Assembly: GCA_964437335.1 (NCBI GenBank)
Contig: CAYTGL010000002.1
Span: forward strand, 62,001 to 126,000
Length of the DNA stretch: 64,000 bases
Direction of reading: 5' to 3'
From: JAITWN01 sp964437335
Lineage (GTDB): Bacteria; Pseudomonadota; Gammaproteobacteria; SZUA-140
In this document: piece by piece, positions 1 through 7,353 of the stretch
How the letters are laid out: every line of letters begins with the position of its first letter
Numbering within the stretch: the stretch's first letter is position 1
The notes under the pieces: generated by a model
What the model saw: the letters and a program-made list of their open reading frames with translations, nothing else
Databases searched by the model: none
Told to the model about the DNA's origin: nothing
Program-made: the position numbers and the translations under genes

Positions 1-1
1 G

Positions 2-295
2 CTGATCATCGACGACGTGATCTCGGCCGGAACCTCGGTACGGGAGTCGGTCGAGATCATTCACCAAGCCGGCGCGCGGGTCGCCGGCGTCGCGATCTCA
101 CTGGACCGCCAGGAGCGCGGCACCGACGGGCGCTTCGCGATCGAGGAGGTTGAAACGACCTACGGGATCAGCGTCGCCAACGTCGTCAATCTCGGCACGC
201 TGATCGAATATCTGACGGAGCAGCCAGACATGAAGGCCGCGCTCGAAAGGATCCGGGCGTATCAGCGGGAATACGGCAGGACGGCGGGCGCCTGA
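2..295 (+). CDS. pyrE: Orotate phosphoribosyltransferase, C-terminal part (truncated by window edge)
   Basis: The reading frame is open from base 2 and ends at TGA 293-295, giving about 97 residues. It opens with LIIDDVISAGTS, the PRPP-binding signature of type I phosphoribosyltransferases, and the remaining C-terminal residues (GTLIEYL, then an Arg/Tyr-rich helix) fit PyrE. PyrE joins orotate to PRPP to make orotidine monophosphate in pyrimidine synthesis, in the cytoplasm. The N-terminal half lies outside the window. A pyrE/argB/algC/dut neighbourhood is common in gammaproteobacteria, which supports the call. Confidence 0.93.
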   Translation: MIIDDVISAGTSVRESVEIIHQAGARVAGVAISLDRQERGTDGRFAIEEVETTYGISVANVVNLGTLIEYLTEQPDMKAALERIRAYQREYGRTAGA

Positions 296-316
296 TCGAA
301 ACCTGATCCAGAAATG

Positions 317-332
317 GGGCGCCGCCGCGCCC
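317..332. terminator. Short GC hairpin between convergent genes
   Basis: GGGCGC and GCGCCC, separated by four bases, form a 6-bp stem between the convergent 3' ends of pyrE and the antiporter. There is no T tract on either side, so it could be a weak or Rho-assisted 3' end or simply chance in GC-rich DNA. Confidence 0.25.
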
Positions 333-341
333 TGCTCGCGG

Positions 342-1550
342 TCAGCCGATGGCGCGCACCATCGGCTTCGTCAGCAAAGTTGTTGCAACCGCCATCAGCA
401 CCAGCACCGAGAAGAACCCGATCGAGATGATGCCGGCATCGAGCAGGATCGTCACGACGACGACTTCCATCAACCCCTTGCACTGCATCAGCGCGCCGAG
501 CCGCCAACTGTCGCGCCACGGCATGCCGGACAGACGCGCCGGCGCGACGGTGCCGATCAGCTTCGCCGTGATCGCGATCGCGGCGATGATGAAAAACACC
601 GTCCATATCCCGCCGCCGGTATCGAGCTCGACGCGCAGCCCCGTCGTCACGAAAAAAAACGGCATCAGCAACAGCAGCGCGAACGGCTCGAAATCGCGCA
701 GGATATGCGCGGCGACCGGCTTCGGCAGGATTGCGCCGGCGACGAACCCTCCGACGATGTAATGCAGTCCCGCGGCCTCGGTGACCGCCGCCGAACCGAA
801 GCACAGCAAAAGGATCAGGACCAGGTCGCGCTCGCCGATCTTGCCGTCGGCGCCGGCGGCGGTCAGCAGGCGCGGCAGCCACGGCCGCACGACGAAGACC
901 AGCAGCAACAGATACCCGATGCCGAGCATCAGCGCGATGGGCGGCGCGCCGCCCATCGCGCCGCCGGCCGCGAGCAGCAGCAGCGCGACGAGTATCCACA
1001 GGAAAAAGTCGTTGACGGCCGCAGCGCCGAGCGCCAGTTGCCCGGCCCGGGTCTTCAGCAGGTCCATTTCCCGCAGGATCCCGGCCAGCACCGGCAGCGC
1101 GGTGACCGCTATCGCGATGCCGACGCCGAGCGCGAACAACCCCGGCGTCACCCGCTCCCCCGACAGGGTCGGGAACGCATCGAACAGCCAGAACCCCGCG
1201 AGCACCCCGACGACGAGCGGCAGCATGACGCTCGACACGCTGATCCACGCGAAGCTCCGGCCCCTGCCGCGCAGATCGGCGATGTCGAAATGAAGTCCGG
1301 TCAGAAAGACGAAAAACACCACCGCGAGCCAGCCGACCGCGCCGATGCGGTTGATCGTGTCCGGCGTCAGGATCGGTTCAGTCAGTCCGGGGGCCAGCGT
1401 CCCGAGCATCGACGGGCCGAGCGCCATCCCGAGCAGGATATGCAACACCACCAGCGGCACGTTGCGGCCGACGGGCGGAATGCGCCACAGGAGATAGGGA
1501 ACCAGAACGATCGTGCAGGTCAGCAGCAGAAAGGCGAGCACCGGATCCAT
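342..1550 (-). CDS. Cation:proton antiporter, CPA2 (Kef/NapA) family
   Basis: A 402-residue inner-membrane protein with about a dozen hydrophobic segments. It has the Na+/H+ exchanger-type opening (PLVVLHILLGMALGPS), FVFLTGLHFDI, a long glycine/alanine-rich core and DFFLW in the ion-path region. The family exchanges Na+ or K+ for protons and helps control cytoplasmic pH. No C-terminal RCK/TrkA nucleotide-binding domain is present, so it resembles NapA-type carriers more than full-length KefB/C. It is convergent with pyrE and is followed upstream by accessory genes. The ion specificity cannot be read from the sequence. Confidence 0.85.
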   Translation of the reverse strand: MDPVLAFLLLTCTIVLVPYLLWRIPPVGRNVPLVVLHILLGMALGPSMLGTLAPGLTEPILTPDTINRIGAVGWLAVVFFVFLTGLHFDIADLRGRGRSFAWISVSSVMLPLVVGVLAGFWLFDAFPTLSGERVTPGLFALGVGIAIAVTALPVLAGILREMDLLKTRAGQLALGAAAVNDFFLWILVALLLLAAGGAMGGAPPIALMLGIGYLLLLVFVVRPWLPRLLTAAGADGKIGERDLVLILLLCFGSAAVTEAAGLHYIVGGFVAGAILPKPVAAHILRDFEPFALLLLMPFFFVTTGLRVELDTGGGIWTVFFIIAAIAITAKLIGTVAPARLSGMPWRDSWRLGALMQCKGLMEVVVVTILLDAGIISIGFFSVLVLMAVATTLLTKPMVRAIG

Positions 1551-1708
1551 CGCGGGAATCTAGCACAAAATGCGGGCGGGAATCAGCCTGATCGTTTGCG
1601 CCCTTCGGAGTTAGAACTTGAGTTGCAGGCGGATGCGGACGGGGCTTCCTAATCAGTCAGTATTAGAATGCCCACCCCTGCCTCGAGGCAGCAACCCGAA
1701 CCCATACT

Positions 1709-2692
1709 TCAACGATTTCTCGACTCCAGAAAAACAAAGTTGCGATGAAAATCCAGATGCCTTCTTTGCCCTTTCGTAAAATCACCCACATTCACGGTGC
1801 GGTCTGCGTCCACGCCCATGCGCTCCAATGAAGGTTTGTGGGCGACTGGGGAGATCAGCAGGCGACCGTTGTCCTCGAAGGAAATAAAGCCGCGATCGAA
1901 GAGGTGATCGATCGTCGGTGTCAGCAGGAATCCGTTCTCTCCGTCCAGGCGCTCATCATTGTCGCTGTCGCGCCACGGCTTGATATGACTCGCGCGGAGA
2001 TGCTCCAGTCTGTCAACCTTCGTTAATCGACATCTGCGCTCGAGGATACTTACATTCTCCTTGAATCTTCCCTGCCCTCTCCGCGCCATGACCAGAGCCT
2101 GCTTCTCGGTCTCCTGGAGCTTGGTATCACCCAGCAGTTTCTGCTTCAGGTATTCTTCCCATTCGACGAGCCCGACGGCCTGCTTCCTGTGGTAATCAAC
2201 GGGCTGCTCCGCCGCCACCTCTCCGCGTATCAGGGCCTTCAACTCCTGACCAATCAGTTCCGCGAGCGCATTCATCAGCGGCGGCGTCAATTCCGTAAGA
2301 TAGATGCCCTGATTGCCATGGCCCTGGGCCTGTAACGGAGAATATCTCTCAGGCAGTAACGGCCGAAGGCGGGACATATGCTCACCGGGCCGGATCTGGT
2401 GCTGCAGCGTGTGATAGTGCACATCAACCTTCCAGCCTATTTTCTCCCAATAGATCCCGGTCTTGCCGAACTCGGCCGGCTTTGGGCATTCATAGCAATA
2501 GGACTGGGCCACGCCCACAGCACGGATGTAGGTATCCGCGAAAGATAAGATCAGGTCGCCCGGCGCGACTTCACGCATGAACTCGTAGAAGGGATTGCGT
2601 CCGCCATCTGCCCGGCGCTTTGGCGACCAGAGGTAACCGCCTCCAATCTCCTGGGCATAGGTCTGGTTCTGGTTGACCCACCAAAATCTCAT
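1709..2692 (-). CDS. EVE-HNH family endonuclease (predicted modification-dependent restriction enzyme)
   Basis: A 327-residue protein with two domains. Residues 1 to about 150 begin MRFWWVNQNQTY and carry GGYLWSPK, PGDLILSFAD and a YWEKIGW block, which is the EVE/PUA-like fold that reads modified bases. The C-terminal third has ASHIKPW, LDGENG and IDHLFDRG, which supply the His236, Asn253 and His263 of an HNH (beta-beta-alpha metal) nuclease. Proteins of this architecture are known as type IV, modification-dependent restriction enzymes (VcaM4I is the example I recall). I chose ATG 2692 because family members begin at WWVN; an in-frame start at 2785 would add 31 unconserved residues. It lies beside VapBC in a short accessory insert and looks more AT-rich than the housekeeping genes. 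The substrate modification is unknown. Confidence 0.82.
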   Translation of the reverse strand: MRFWWVNQNQTYAQEIGGGYLWSPKRRADGGRNPFYEFMREVAPGDLILSFADTYIRAVGVAQSYCYECPKPAEFGKTGIYWEKIGWKVDVHYHTLQHQIRPGEHMSRLRPLLPERYSPLQAQGHGNQGIYLTELTPPLMNALAELIGQELKALIRGEVAAEQPVDYHRKQAVGLVEWEEYLKQKLLGDTKLQETEKQALVMARRGQGRFKENVSILERRCRLTKVDRLEHLRASHIKPWRDSDNDERLDGENGFLLTPTIDHLFDRGFISFEDNGRLLISPVAHKPSLERMGVDADRTVNVGDFTKGQRRHLDFHRNFVFLESRNR

Positions 2693-2862
2693 TGGCAGCC
2701 TGAGATTATCTTTAACTGGCCCTGTTCGATTTTTATGGCCGCCCGGTACGACATGCGGTATCGGTGATGCGATTTTGACACGCACCCCTCACAAAAACCA
2801 AGCCTTTCACAGGACGGACACCGATCGACCATGGCGGGGCCACCTCGTTATCATGTTCACCC

Positions 2863-2922
2863 TTGATATTTCCCGCAGGATGCCGACAATGATGTGTATA
2901 TTTTTATATTTCCATACACATC
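2863..2922 (+). promoter_or_regulatory. vapBC promoter and palindromic operator
   Basis: TTGATA (2863-2868), a 16-base spacer and GACAAT (2885-2890) form a sigma-70-like promoter. Immediately downstream is a perfect 9-bp inverted repeat, GATGTGTAT (2891-2899) and ATACACATC (2914-2922), around an AT-rich centre. It covers the expected transcription start 11 bases before the vapB ATG. VapBC complexes are known to repress their own promoters by binding such palindromes, so autoregulation is the likely role (inference). Confidence 0.72.
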
Positions 2923-2932
2923 GAGGCCCCGC

Positions 2933-3124
2933 ATGCGCACCAACATCGTGATCGACGACAAACTCATCGACGAAGCCCTCCGCGCGACCGGCGCGCGCAC
3001 CAAGCGCGAGGTCGTCGAGCTCGGCCTGAAGGCGCTGATCCAGCTTAAGAGGCAGGAGGTGATCCGGGGCTTTCGCGGCAAATTGAAGTGGCGCGATGAC
3101 CTGGAACGCATGAGGTCCGACTGA
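2933..3124 (+). CDS. vapB: VapB-type antitoxin
   Basis: A 63-residue protein starting MRTNIVIDDKLIDEAL, the ribbon-helix-helix DNA-binding pattern of the VapB family, followed by TKREVVELGLKALI. The C-terminal tail (KLKWRDDLERMR) is the part that normally wraps the toxin. It should neutralise the adjacent VapC ribonuclease and, as a complex, repress the operon. An ATG 39 bases further upstream is in frame but lies inside the operator palindrome, so 2933 is preferred. Its TGA overlaps the vapC ATG by one base, showing coupled translation. Confidence 0.88.
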   Translation: MRTNIVIDDKLIDEALRATGARTKREVVELGLKALIQLKRQEVIRGFRGKLKWRDDLERMRSD

Positions 3125-3531
3125 TGGTCGTCGTCGATTCCAGCGTCTGGGTTGACTACTTCAACGGGCAGGCGACGCCGGAAACGGACCGGCTCGACCG
3201 GCTGCTCGGGACGGAGCCCGTTGCGATCGGCGACCTGATCCTCGCCGAGGTCCTGCAGGGGTTTCGCAGCGACGCGGACTATAAAACAGCCCGGCAACTG
3301 CTGACCTCGCTGACCATCCACGACATGCTCGGCGCCACGCGCGCGGTCCGGGTCGCTGAACACTACCGGGCGCTGAAACGAAAAGGCGTGACGGTCCGCA
3401 AGACGACCGACGTGATCATCGCGACGTTCTGCATCGAGCAGAAACTGCCGCTGCTGTATTCGGATCGGGATTTCGATCCGTTCGTGCGGCACTTGGGGCT
3501 GCGGTCGGCGGGCGCCGCGGAATCCATGTGA
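3124..3531 (+). CDS. vapC: VapC-type PIN-domain ribonuclease toxin
   Basis: A 135-residue PIN-domain protein. The acidic metal-binding set is visible: Asp5 in VVVDSSVW, Glu42 in LAEVLQGF, Asp96 in KTTDVIIA, and Asp114/Asp116 in YSDRDFDPF. The family cleaves structured RNAs such as initiator tRNA or the 23S rRNA sarcin-ricin loop; the target here is unknown. All catalytic residues are present, so it looks active. It is translationally coupled to vapB. Confidence 0.9.
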   Translation: MVVVDSSVWVDYFNGQATPETDRLDRLLGTEPVAIGDLILAEVLQGFRSDADYKTARQLLTSLTIHDMLGATRAVRVAEHYRALKRKGVTVRKTTDVIIATFCIEQKLPLLYSDRDFDPFVRHLGLRSAGAAESM

Positions 3532-3559
3532 TTTTTATGACGCCATCATGCGCCAGCCA

Positions 3560-4264
3560 CTACCCCAGCACCAGCTTCACCCCGACCAGCACCGTCACGA
3601 CCTCGAACGCCCGCTTGATCACCTGATTCCCCTTGATGATCGCGAGGTGCGCGCCGAGGTAGCCGCCGATCAGCGACCCGACCAGCAGCGCCGGCAGCCA
3701 GTCCCACTGGATCGTCCCCTGCATGCCGAGCGTCAGCGCGCCCGCGCCGTTCCAGAACAGGCCGACCAGCACCAGCGTGTACGCGACCGCGTGCTTGTAC
3801 TCGAGCCCGAACCAGCGCACCAGCCACAGCGTCACGAACAGCCCGCTGCCCGAGGTCAGCGAGCCGTTGACGATGCCGATACCGCACAGTACGAGGCCGC
3901 CGATGACCCGGCGGCGGCGGTCGTTCACGACTTCGCGGCGGACGAGCCCGAGTTCGGGCTGAAGCGCCGAATAGAGGCCGAGCCCGACCGTCAGGATGCC
4001 GAGCGTGACCTGCGCGATGCGGTCCGGCACGTGCAGGATCACGCTCGCGCCGATGACGACGCCGGGCAGGCCGCACGCGAGGATGAACAGCGAGAACGGC
4101 CATTCGAGGCCGCCGCCGCGCAGGTAGCGCAGCGTCGCGCCGACGCCGAGCGCGACGCTCGCAACCTTGTGGGTCGCGAGCGCGATTGCAAACGGCAGGC
4201 CGAGGAAGATCAGCGCCGGCAGTTGCAGCAGCCCGGCGCCGCCGCCCGCGAGCGCGGACAGCAT
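3560..4264 (-). CDS. TSUP family (TauE/SafE) membrane permease, start codon uncertain
   Basis: At least 234 residues, almost entirely hydrophobic, with the TSUP signature ALAGGGAGLLQLPAL at the N-terminus and a repeat of it near the middle (NGSLTSGSGLFVTLWLV). The family exports sulfite, sulfonates and other organic anions. The first in-frame ATG is 4264, but the frame continues upstream, coding VIDWLNQLILLFVALFAN, which matches the usual first helix of the family (often starting MDWL). No ATG, GTG or TTG lies between the argB stop and 4264; ATC at 4315-4313 or CTG at 4306-4304 could be the true start, with AGGCGG just upstream. It directly follows argB. Confidence 0.82.
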   Translation of the reverse strand: MLSALAGGGAGLLQLPALIFLGLPFAIALATHKVASVALGVGATLRYLRGGGLEWPFSLFILACGLPGVVIGASVILHVPDRIAQVTLGILTVGLGLYSALQPELGLVRREVVNDRRRRVIGGLVLCGIGIVNGSLTSGSGLFVTLWLVRWFGLEYKHAVAYTLVLVGLFWNGAGALTLGMQGTIQWDWLPALLVGSLIGGYLGAHLAIIKGNQVIKRAFEVVTVLVGVKLVLG

Positions 4265-4348
4265 GTTCGCGAACAGCGCAACGAACAGCAGGATGAGCTG
4301 GTTCAGCCAGTCGATGACACACCGCCTCGCGGTGAACCGGACAGGGAC

Positions 4349-5242
4349 TCAGCGTCGGATCAGCGAGCCGACGCCTTCATCGGTAAACACCTCGAGCAGC
4401 ACCGCGTGCTCGACCCGGCCGTCGATGATATGAGAGGTCCGCACGCCGCCCTGCACCGCCCCGAGGGCGCAGCGCACCTTCGGCAGCATGCCGCCATGGA
4501 TCGTGCCGTCGGCGATCAGGCGGTCGACGTCGGCGACCGTGAGCCCGGTGATGACCGCGCCGTCGCCGTCGAGCACGCCGGCCGTGTTCGTCAGCAGGAT
4601 CAGTTTCTCGGCGCCGAGCACCTCGGCGACCTTGCCGGCGACGAGGTCGGCGTTGATGTTGTAGGACTCGCCTTCGTCACCGACGCCGATCGGCGCGATC
4701 ACCGGGATGTAGTCGCCCTTGACCAGCATGTTGATGATACCGGCGTTGACGCTCGCGACCTCGCCGACGTGGCCGATGTCGATGATCTCCGGGACTTCCA
4801 TCCCGGGCGATTTGCGGGTGACGTTCAGCTTGCGCGCCTTGATCAGGGGGCCGTCCTTGCCGCTGAGGCCGACGGCCTGGCCGCCGTGGCGGTTGATCAG
4901 CGTGACGATCTCCTTGTTGACGAGCCCGCCCAGCACCATTTCAACGACATCCATGGTCTCGCTGTCGGTGACACGGATGCCGTCGACGAATTCGCTCTGC
5001 TTGCCGATGCGCTCGAGCAGCTTGCCGATCTGCGGCCCGCCGCCGTGCACGACAACCGGGTTCATGCCGACCAGCTTCATCAGCACGACGTCGCGCGCGA
5101 AGCCGCTTTTCAGGTCGTCATCGACCATTGCGTTGCCGCCGTACTTGATGACGATGGTCTTGCCGGCGAAGCGGCGGATATAAGGCAGCGCCTCGGTCAG
5201 CACCCGTGCGATGTTCATGGCCGACGATTTGTTCAGCGTCAT
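4349..5242 (-). CDS. argB: N-acetylglutamate kinase
   Basis: A 297-residue amino-acid kinase, normal family length. It shows IKYGGNAM (phosphate binding), VVVHGGGPQIG (acetylglutamate site), the GLSGKDG segment and NINADLVAGKVAE plus a C-terminal GGMLPKVRCA, all typical of ArgB. It phosphorylates N-acetyl-L-glutamate in the second step of arginine synthesis. The start at 5242 gives MTLNKSSA, as in related enzymes. It lies downstream of algC, separated by about 190 bases that contain hairpin repeat copy 1. With argJ (10114-11337) the window carries two arginine-pathway genes. Confidence 0.97.
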   Translation of the reverse strand: MTLNKSSAMNIARVLTEALPYIRRFAGKTIVIKYGGNAMVDDDLKSGFARDVVLMKLVGMNPVVVHGGGPQIGKLLERIGKQSEFVDGIRVTDSETMDVVEMVLGGLVNKEIVTLINRHGGQAVGLSGKDGPLIKARKLNVTRKSPGMEVPEIIDIGHVGEVASVNAGIINMLVKGDYIPVIAPIGVGDEGESYNINADLVAGKVAEVLGAEKLILLTNTAGVLDGDGAVITGLTVADVDRLIADGTIHGGMLPKVRCALGAVQGGVRTSHIIDGRVEHAVLLEVFTDEGVGSLIRR

Positions 5243-5282
5243 TCGATCAGAACCTGGTCCCGTTAACTGCCGACATTCGCAG

Positions 5283-5388
5283 AGCGGCTTGCCTGGCCCT
5301 TGTCATGACCGTCGGCCGCAGGGATGCGGCCGTCGAGCGTACAGGGACGTATTCACAGCGTGTCATGACAAGGGTCAAGCAAGCCGCT
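5283..5388 (+). repeat. Conserved-core, variable-arm hairpin repeat, copy 1 of 4
   Basis: The left arm 5283-5309 and right arm 5362-5388 are inverted repeats of 27 bases with 2 mismatches. Weaker complementarity continues a few bases outside. The core 5310-5361 contains a small perfect hairpin, CGGCCGCA-GGGA-TGCGGCCG, and a tail ending in ACAGCGT. The core is shared with copies 2-4; the arms are not. It lies between algC and argB, genes on the same strand, so it would be transcribed with them. Any reading frame called across it should be distrusted. Confidence 0.9.
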
Positions 5389-5433
5389 CCCCTGCGATTC
5401 AAGCGACACACAACCGTAGTATACCCCGCGCTC

Positions 5434-6813
5434 TCAGAACGGCAACGACAGCCGCGGATCGACCGCATGCAGCGCCCGTCTGAATCCTGTCTTGATCCGT
5501 TCGAGCGCCGCGTCGTCATCGGCTTCGAAGCGCAGGATCAGCGATGGTGTCGTGTTCGATGCGCGCACGAGACCCCAGCCGTCCGGAAACTCGGCGCGCA
5601 GGCCGTCGATCGTGATGACCCGCGCGCCGTCGAAACGCGGGTTCGCGAGGAAGCGTTCCATGAAGGCATGATTCTCACCCTCCTCGGCAAAGTCGAGGCG
5701 CAGCTCCGGGGTCGACACCGTATCCGGCAACGTCGCGAACACGGCGGCCGGCGGCCGCGGATCCCTGGCCAGAATTTCTATCAGCCGCGCCGCCGTATAC
5801 AAGGCGTCGTCGAAGCCGTACCAGCGTTCCTTGAAAAAGATATGGCCGCTCATCTCGCCGGCGAGCGGCGCATCGAGTTCCTTGAGTTTGGCCTTGATCA
5901 GCGAGTGGCCGGTACGCGCCATGACCGGCTCGCCGCCATGCTCGCGGATCACGCGCTCGAGATGGCGCGAGCACTTGACGTCGAAGATGATCGGGGCGCC
6001 CGGCTTGCGCGACAGCACGTCGGCGGCGTACAGCATCATCTGGCGGTCAGGCCAGATCACCTTGCCTGTCGGATCGATGACGCCAAGACGATCACCATCG
6101 CCGTCGAACGCGAGGCCGAGATCGGCGCGGCGCGCGGCAACGGCGGCGATCAGATCGACGAGATTTTCAGGCTGGCTGGGATCGGGGTGATGATGGGGGA
6201 AGTTCCCGTCGACCTCGCAGTATAGCTCGACGACATCGCAGCCAAGCGCGCGCAGCAGGCGCGGCGCGACGATGCCGGCGACACCGCTGCCGCAGTCGAC
6301 AACGATCCTGAGCGCTCGCGCCGGATGGATGTCGCGGCATACCCGTGCGATGTAGTCGTCGATCGGCGCAATCTGGCGCGAGCCGCCGGGCGTATCCGCC
6401 TCATACAGATCGTCATCGACGATACGCTCGCGCAGGCGCTGGATACGGGCGCCGGCGAGCGTCTCGCCGCCGAGCATGATCTTGAAGCCATTGTAGTCCG
6501 GCGGGTTGTGGCTGCCGGTGACCATGACACCCGAACCGGCGCCGAGTTCGTGAGCCGCATAATAGAGCAGCGGCGTCGGGACCATACCCGCGTCGATAGT
6601 GTCGATACCGGCGCCGCGGATGCCGCGCCCCAGCGCCTCGACGAAGGCCGGACCGGACAGGCGGCCGTCGCGTGCGAGCACGACCGCGCCGAGGCCGCTG
6701 TCATGCGCCTCGCTGCCGATCGCGCGGCCGATGTCGAAGACGATCGCGTCGGTCAGCGTACGCCCGACGATGCCGCGGATATCGTAGGCCTTGAAGATCA
6801 GGGTAGAGATCAT
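5434..6813 (-). CDS. algC: Phosphomannomutase/phosphoglucomutase
   Basis: A 459-residue member of the alpha-D-phosphohexomutase family. MVTGSHNPPDYNGFK near residue 100 holds the phosphoserine, FDGDGDRLG the metal-binding loop, GEMSGHIFF the sugar-specificity loop, and RASNTTPSL the C-terminal phosphate-binding loop. It interconverts hexose 1- and 6-phosphates of mannose and glucose, supplying precursors of LPS core and exopolysaccharide. Its ATG at 6813 overlaps the dut stop by one base (TGATG); an in-frame TTG lies one codon upstream. No mannuronan or GDP-mannose genes accompany it here, so the major use is probably LPS/glucose metabolism (inference). Confidence 0.94.
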   Translation of the reverse strand: MISTLIFKAYDIRGIVGRTLTDAIVFDIGRAIGSEAHDSGLGAVVLARDGRLSGPAFVEALGRGIRGAGIDTIDAGMVPTPLLYYAAHELGAGSGVMVTGSHNPPDYNGFKIMLGGETLAGARIQRLRERIVDDDLYEADTPGGSRQIAPIDDYIARVCRDIHPARALRIVVDCGSGVAGIVAPRLLRALGCDVVELYCEVDGNFPHHHPDPSQPENLVDLIAAVAARRADLGLAFDGDGDRLGVIDPTGKVIWPDRQMMLYAADVLSRKPGAPIIFDVKCSRHLERVIREHGGEPVMARTGHSLIKAKLKELDAPLAGEMSGHIFFKERWYGFDDALYTAARLIEILARDPRPPAAVFATLPDTVSTPELRLDFAEEGENHAFMERFLANPRFDGARVITIDGLRAEFPDGWGLVRASNTTPSLILRFEADDDAALERIKTGFRRALHAVDPRLSLPF

Positions 6814-7268
6814 CAATGCCGCCCGGAATGGCCAAATCCGCCAGCACCACGGTCACTGGCGGTAAATTCCTCGACGATCTTGAAGTCAGCCTGCACGACC
6901 GGCACGAAGACCATTTGCGCGATGCGCTCGCCGACGGCGATCGAGAAGACCTTGTCACCGCGGTTCCAGCACGACACGAAGACCTCGCCCTGGTAGTCCG
7001 AGTCGATCAGGCCGACGAGATTTCCGAGCACGATGCCGTGCTTGTGGCCGAGGCCGGAACGCGGCAGCAGCACTGCCGCGAGGCCGGGATCGCCGATATG
7101 GATCGCGAGCCCGGTCGGCAGCAGATGGGTCTCGCCGGGCCGGATCTCGAGCGGGGCATCGAGGCAGGCACGCAGATCGAGGCCTGCCGAGCCGGCGGTC
7201 GCATAGTCCGGCAGCGGGATTTCGCGCCCGAGCCGGGAGTCAAGGATCTTCAGTTGCACCCGCTGCAT
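6813..7268 (-). CDS. dut: Deoxyuridine 5'-triphosphate nucleotidohydrolase (dUTPase)
   Basis: A 151-residue trimeric dUTPase of normal length with the five conserved motifs, including PRSGLGHKHGI, GLIDSDYQGE and the C-terminal RGAGGFGHSG arm that closes over the active site. It hydrolyses dUTP to dUMP and pyrophosphate, preventing uracil incorporation and feeding thymidylate synthesis. It is coupled to algC by overlapping stop and start codons and follows coaBC after an 80-base gap holding a quasi-palindrome. The coaBC-dut-algC-argB order is a known gammaproteobacterial arrangement. Confidence 0.97.
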   Translation of the reverse strand: MQRVQLKILDSRLGREIPLPDYATAGSAGLDLRACLDAPLEIRPGETHLLPTGLAIHIGDPGLAAVLLPRSGLGHKHGIVLGNLVGLIDSDYQGEVFVSCWNRGDKVFSIAVGERIAQMVFVPVVQADFKIVEEFTASDRGAGGFGHSGRH

Positions 7269-7291
7269 TGCGTGTCTCCGATAATTTTGTT

Positions 7292-7353
7292 GGGTGCGGT
7301 GAGACGAACCGCAGCAAACACGCCGATACGGTTCACTGCGCTCACCGCATCCT
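7292..7353. repeat. REP-like quasi-palindrome overlapping the coaBC stop
   Basis: GGGTGCGGTGAG (7292-7303) faces CTCACCGCATCC (7341-7352), with further pairing of AACCG (7307-7311) against CGGTT (7329-7333). The result is an imperfect hairpin of about 60 bases between coaBC and dut. The TAG stop of coaBC forms one tip of the repeat. Motifs of this GGATGCGGTGAGCG type are, to my knowledge, common dispersed repeats in proteobacteria. No T run follows, so terminator activity is doubtful. Confidence 0.6.

Noticed and set aside
1551..1708. tRNA or attachment site next to the accessory insert
   Set aside because: No cloverleaf, no CCA end and no matching direct repeats were found at 1551-1708 or 3532-3559.
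3548..5266. A 572-residue plus-strand frame across the TSUP and argB genes
   Set aside because: It is a shadow of two genes with clear family motifs on the minus strand, is unusually rich in Asp, Gln and Arg, and has no domain.
5247..5519. Small frames spanning the hairpin repeats at all four loci
   Set aside because: They translate the palindromic core and arms on both strands and change with each copy's arms; no start signals or conserved ends support them.
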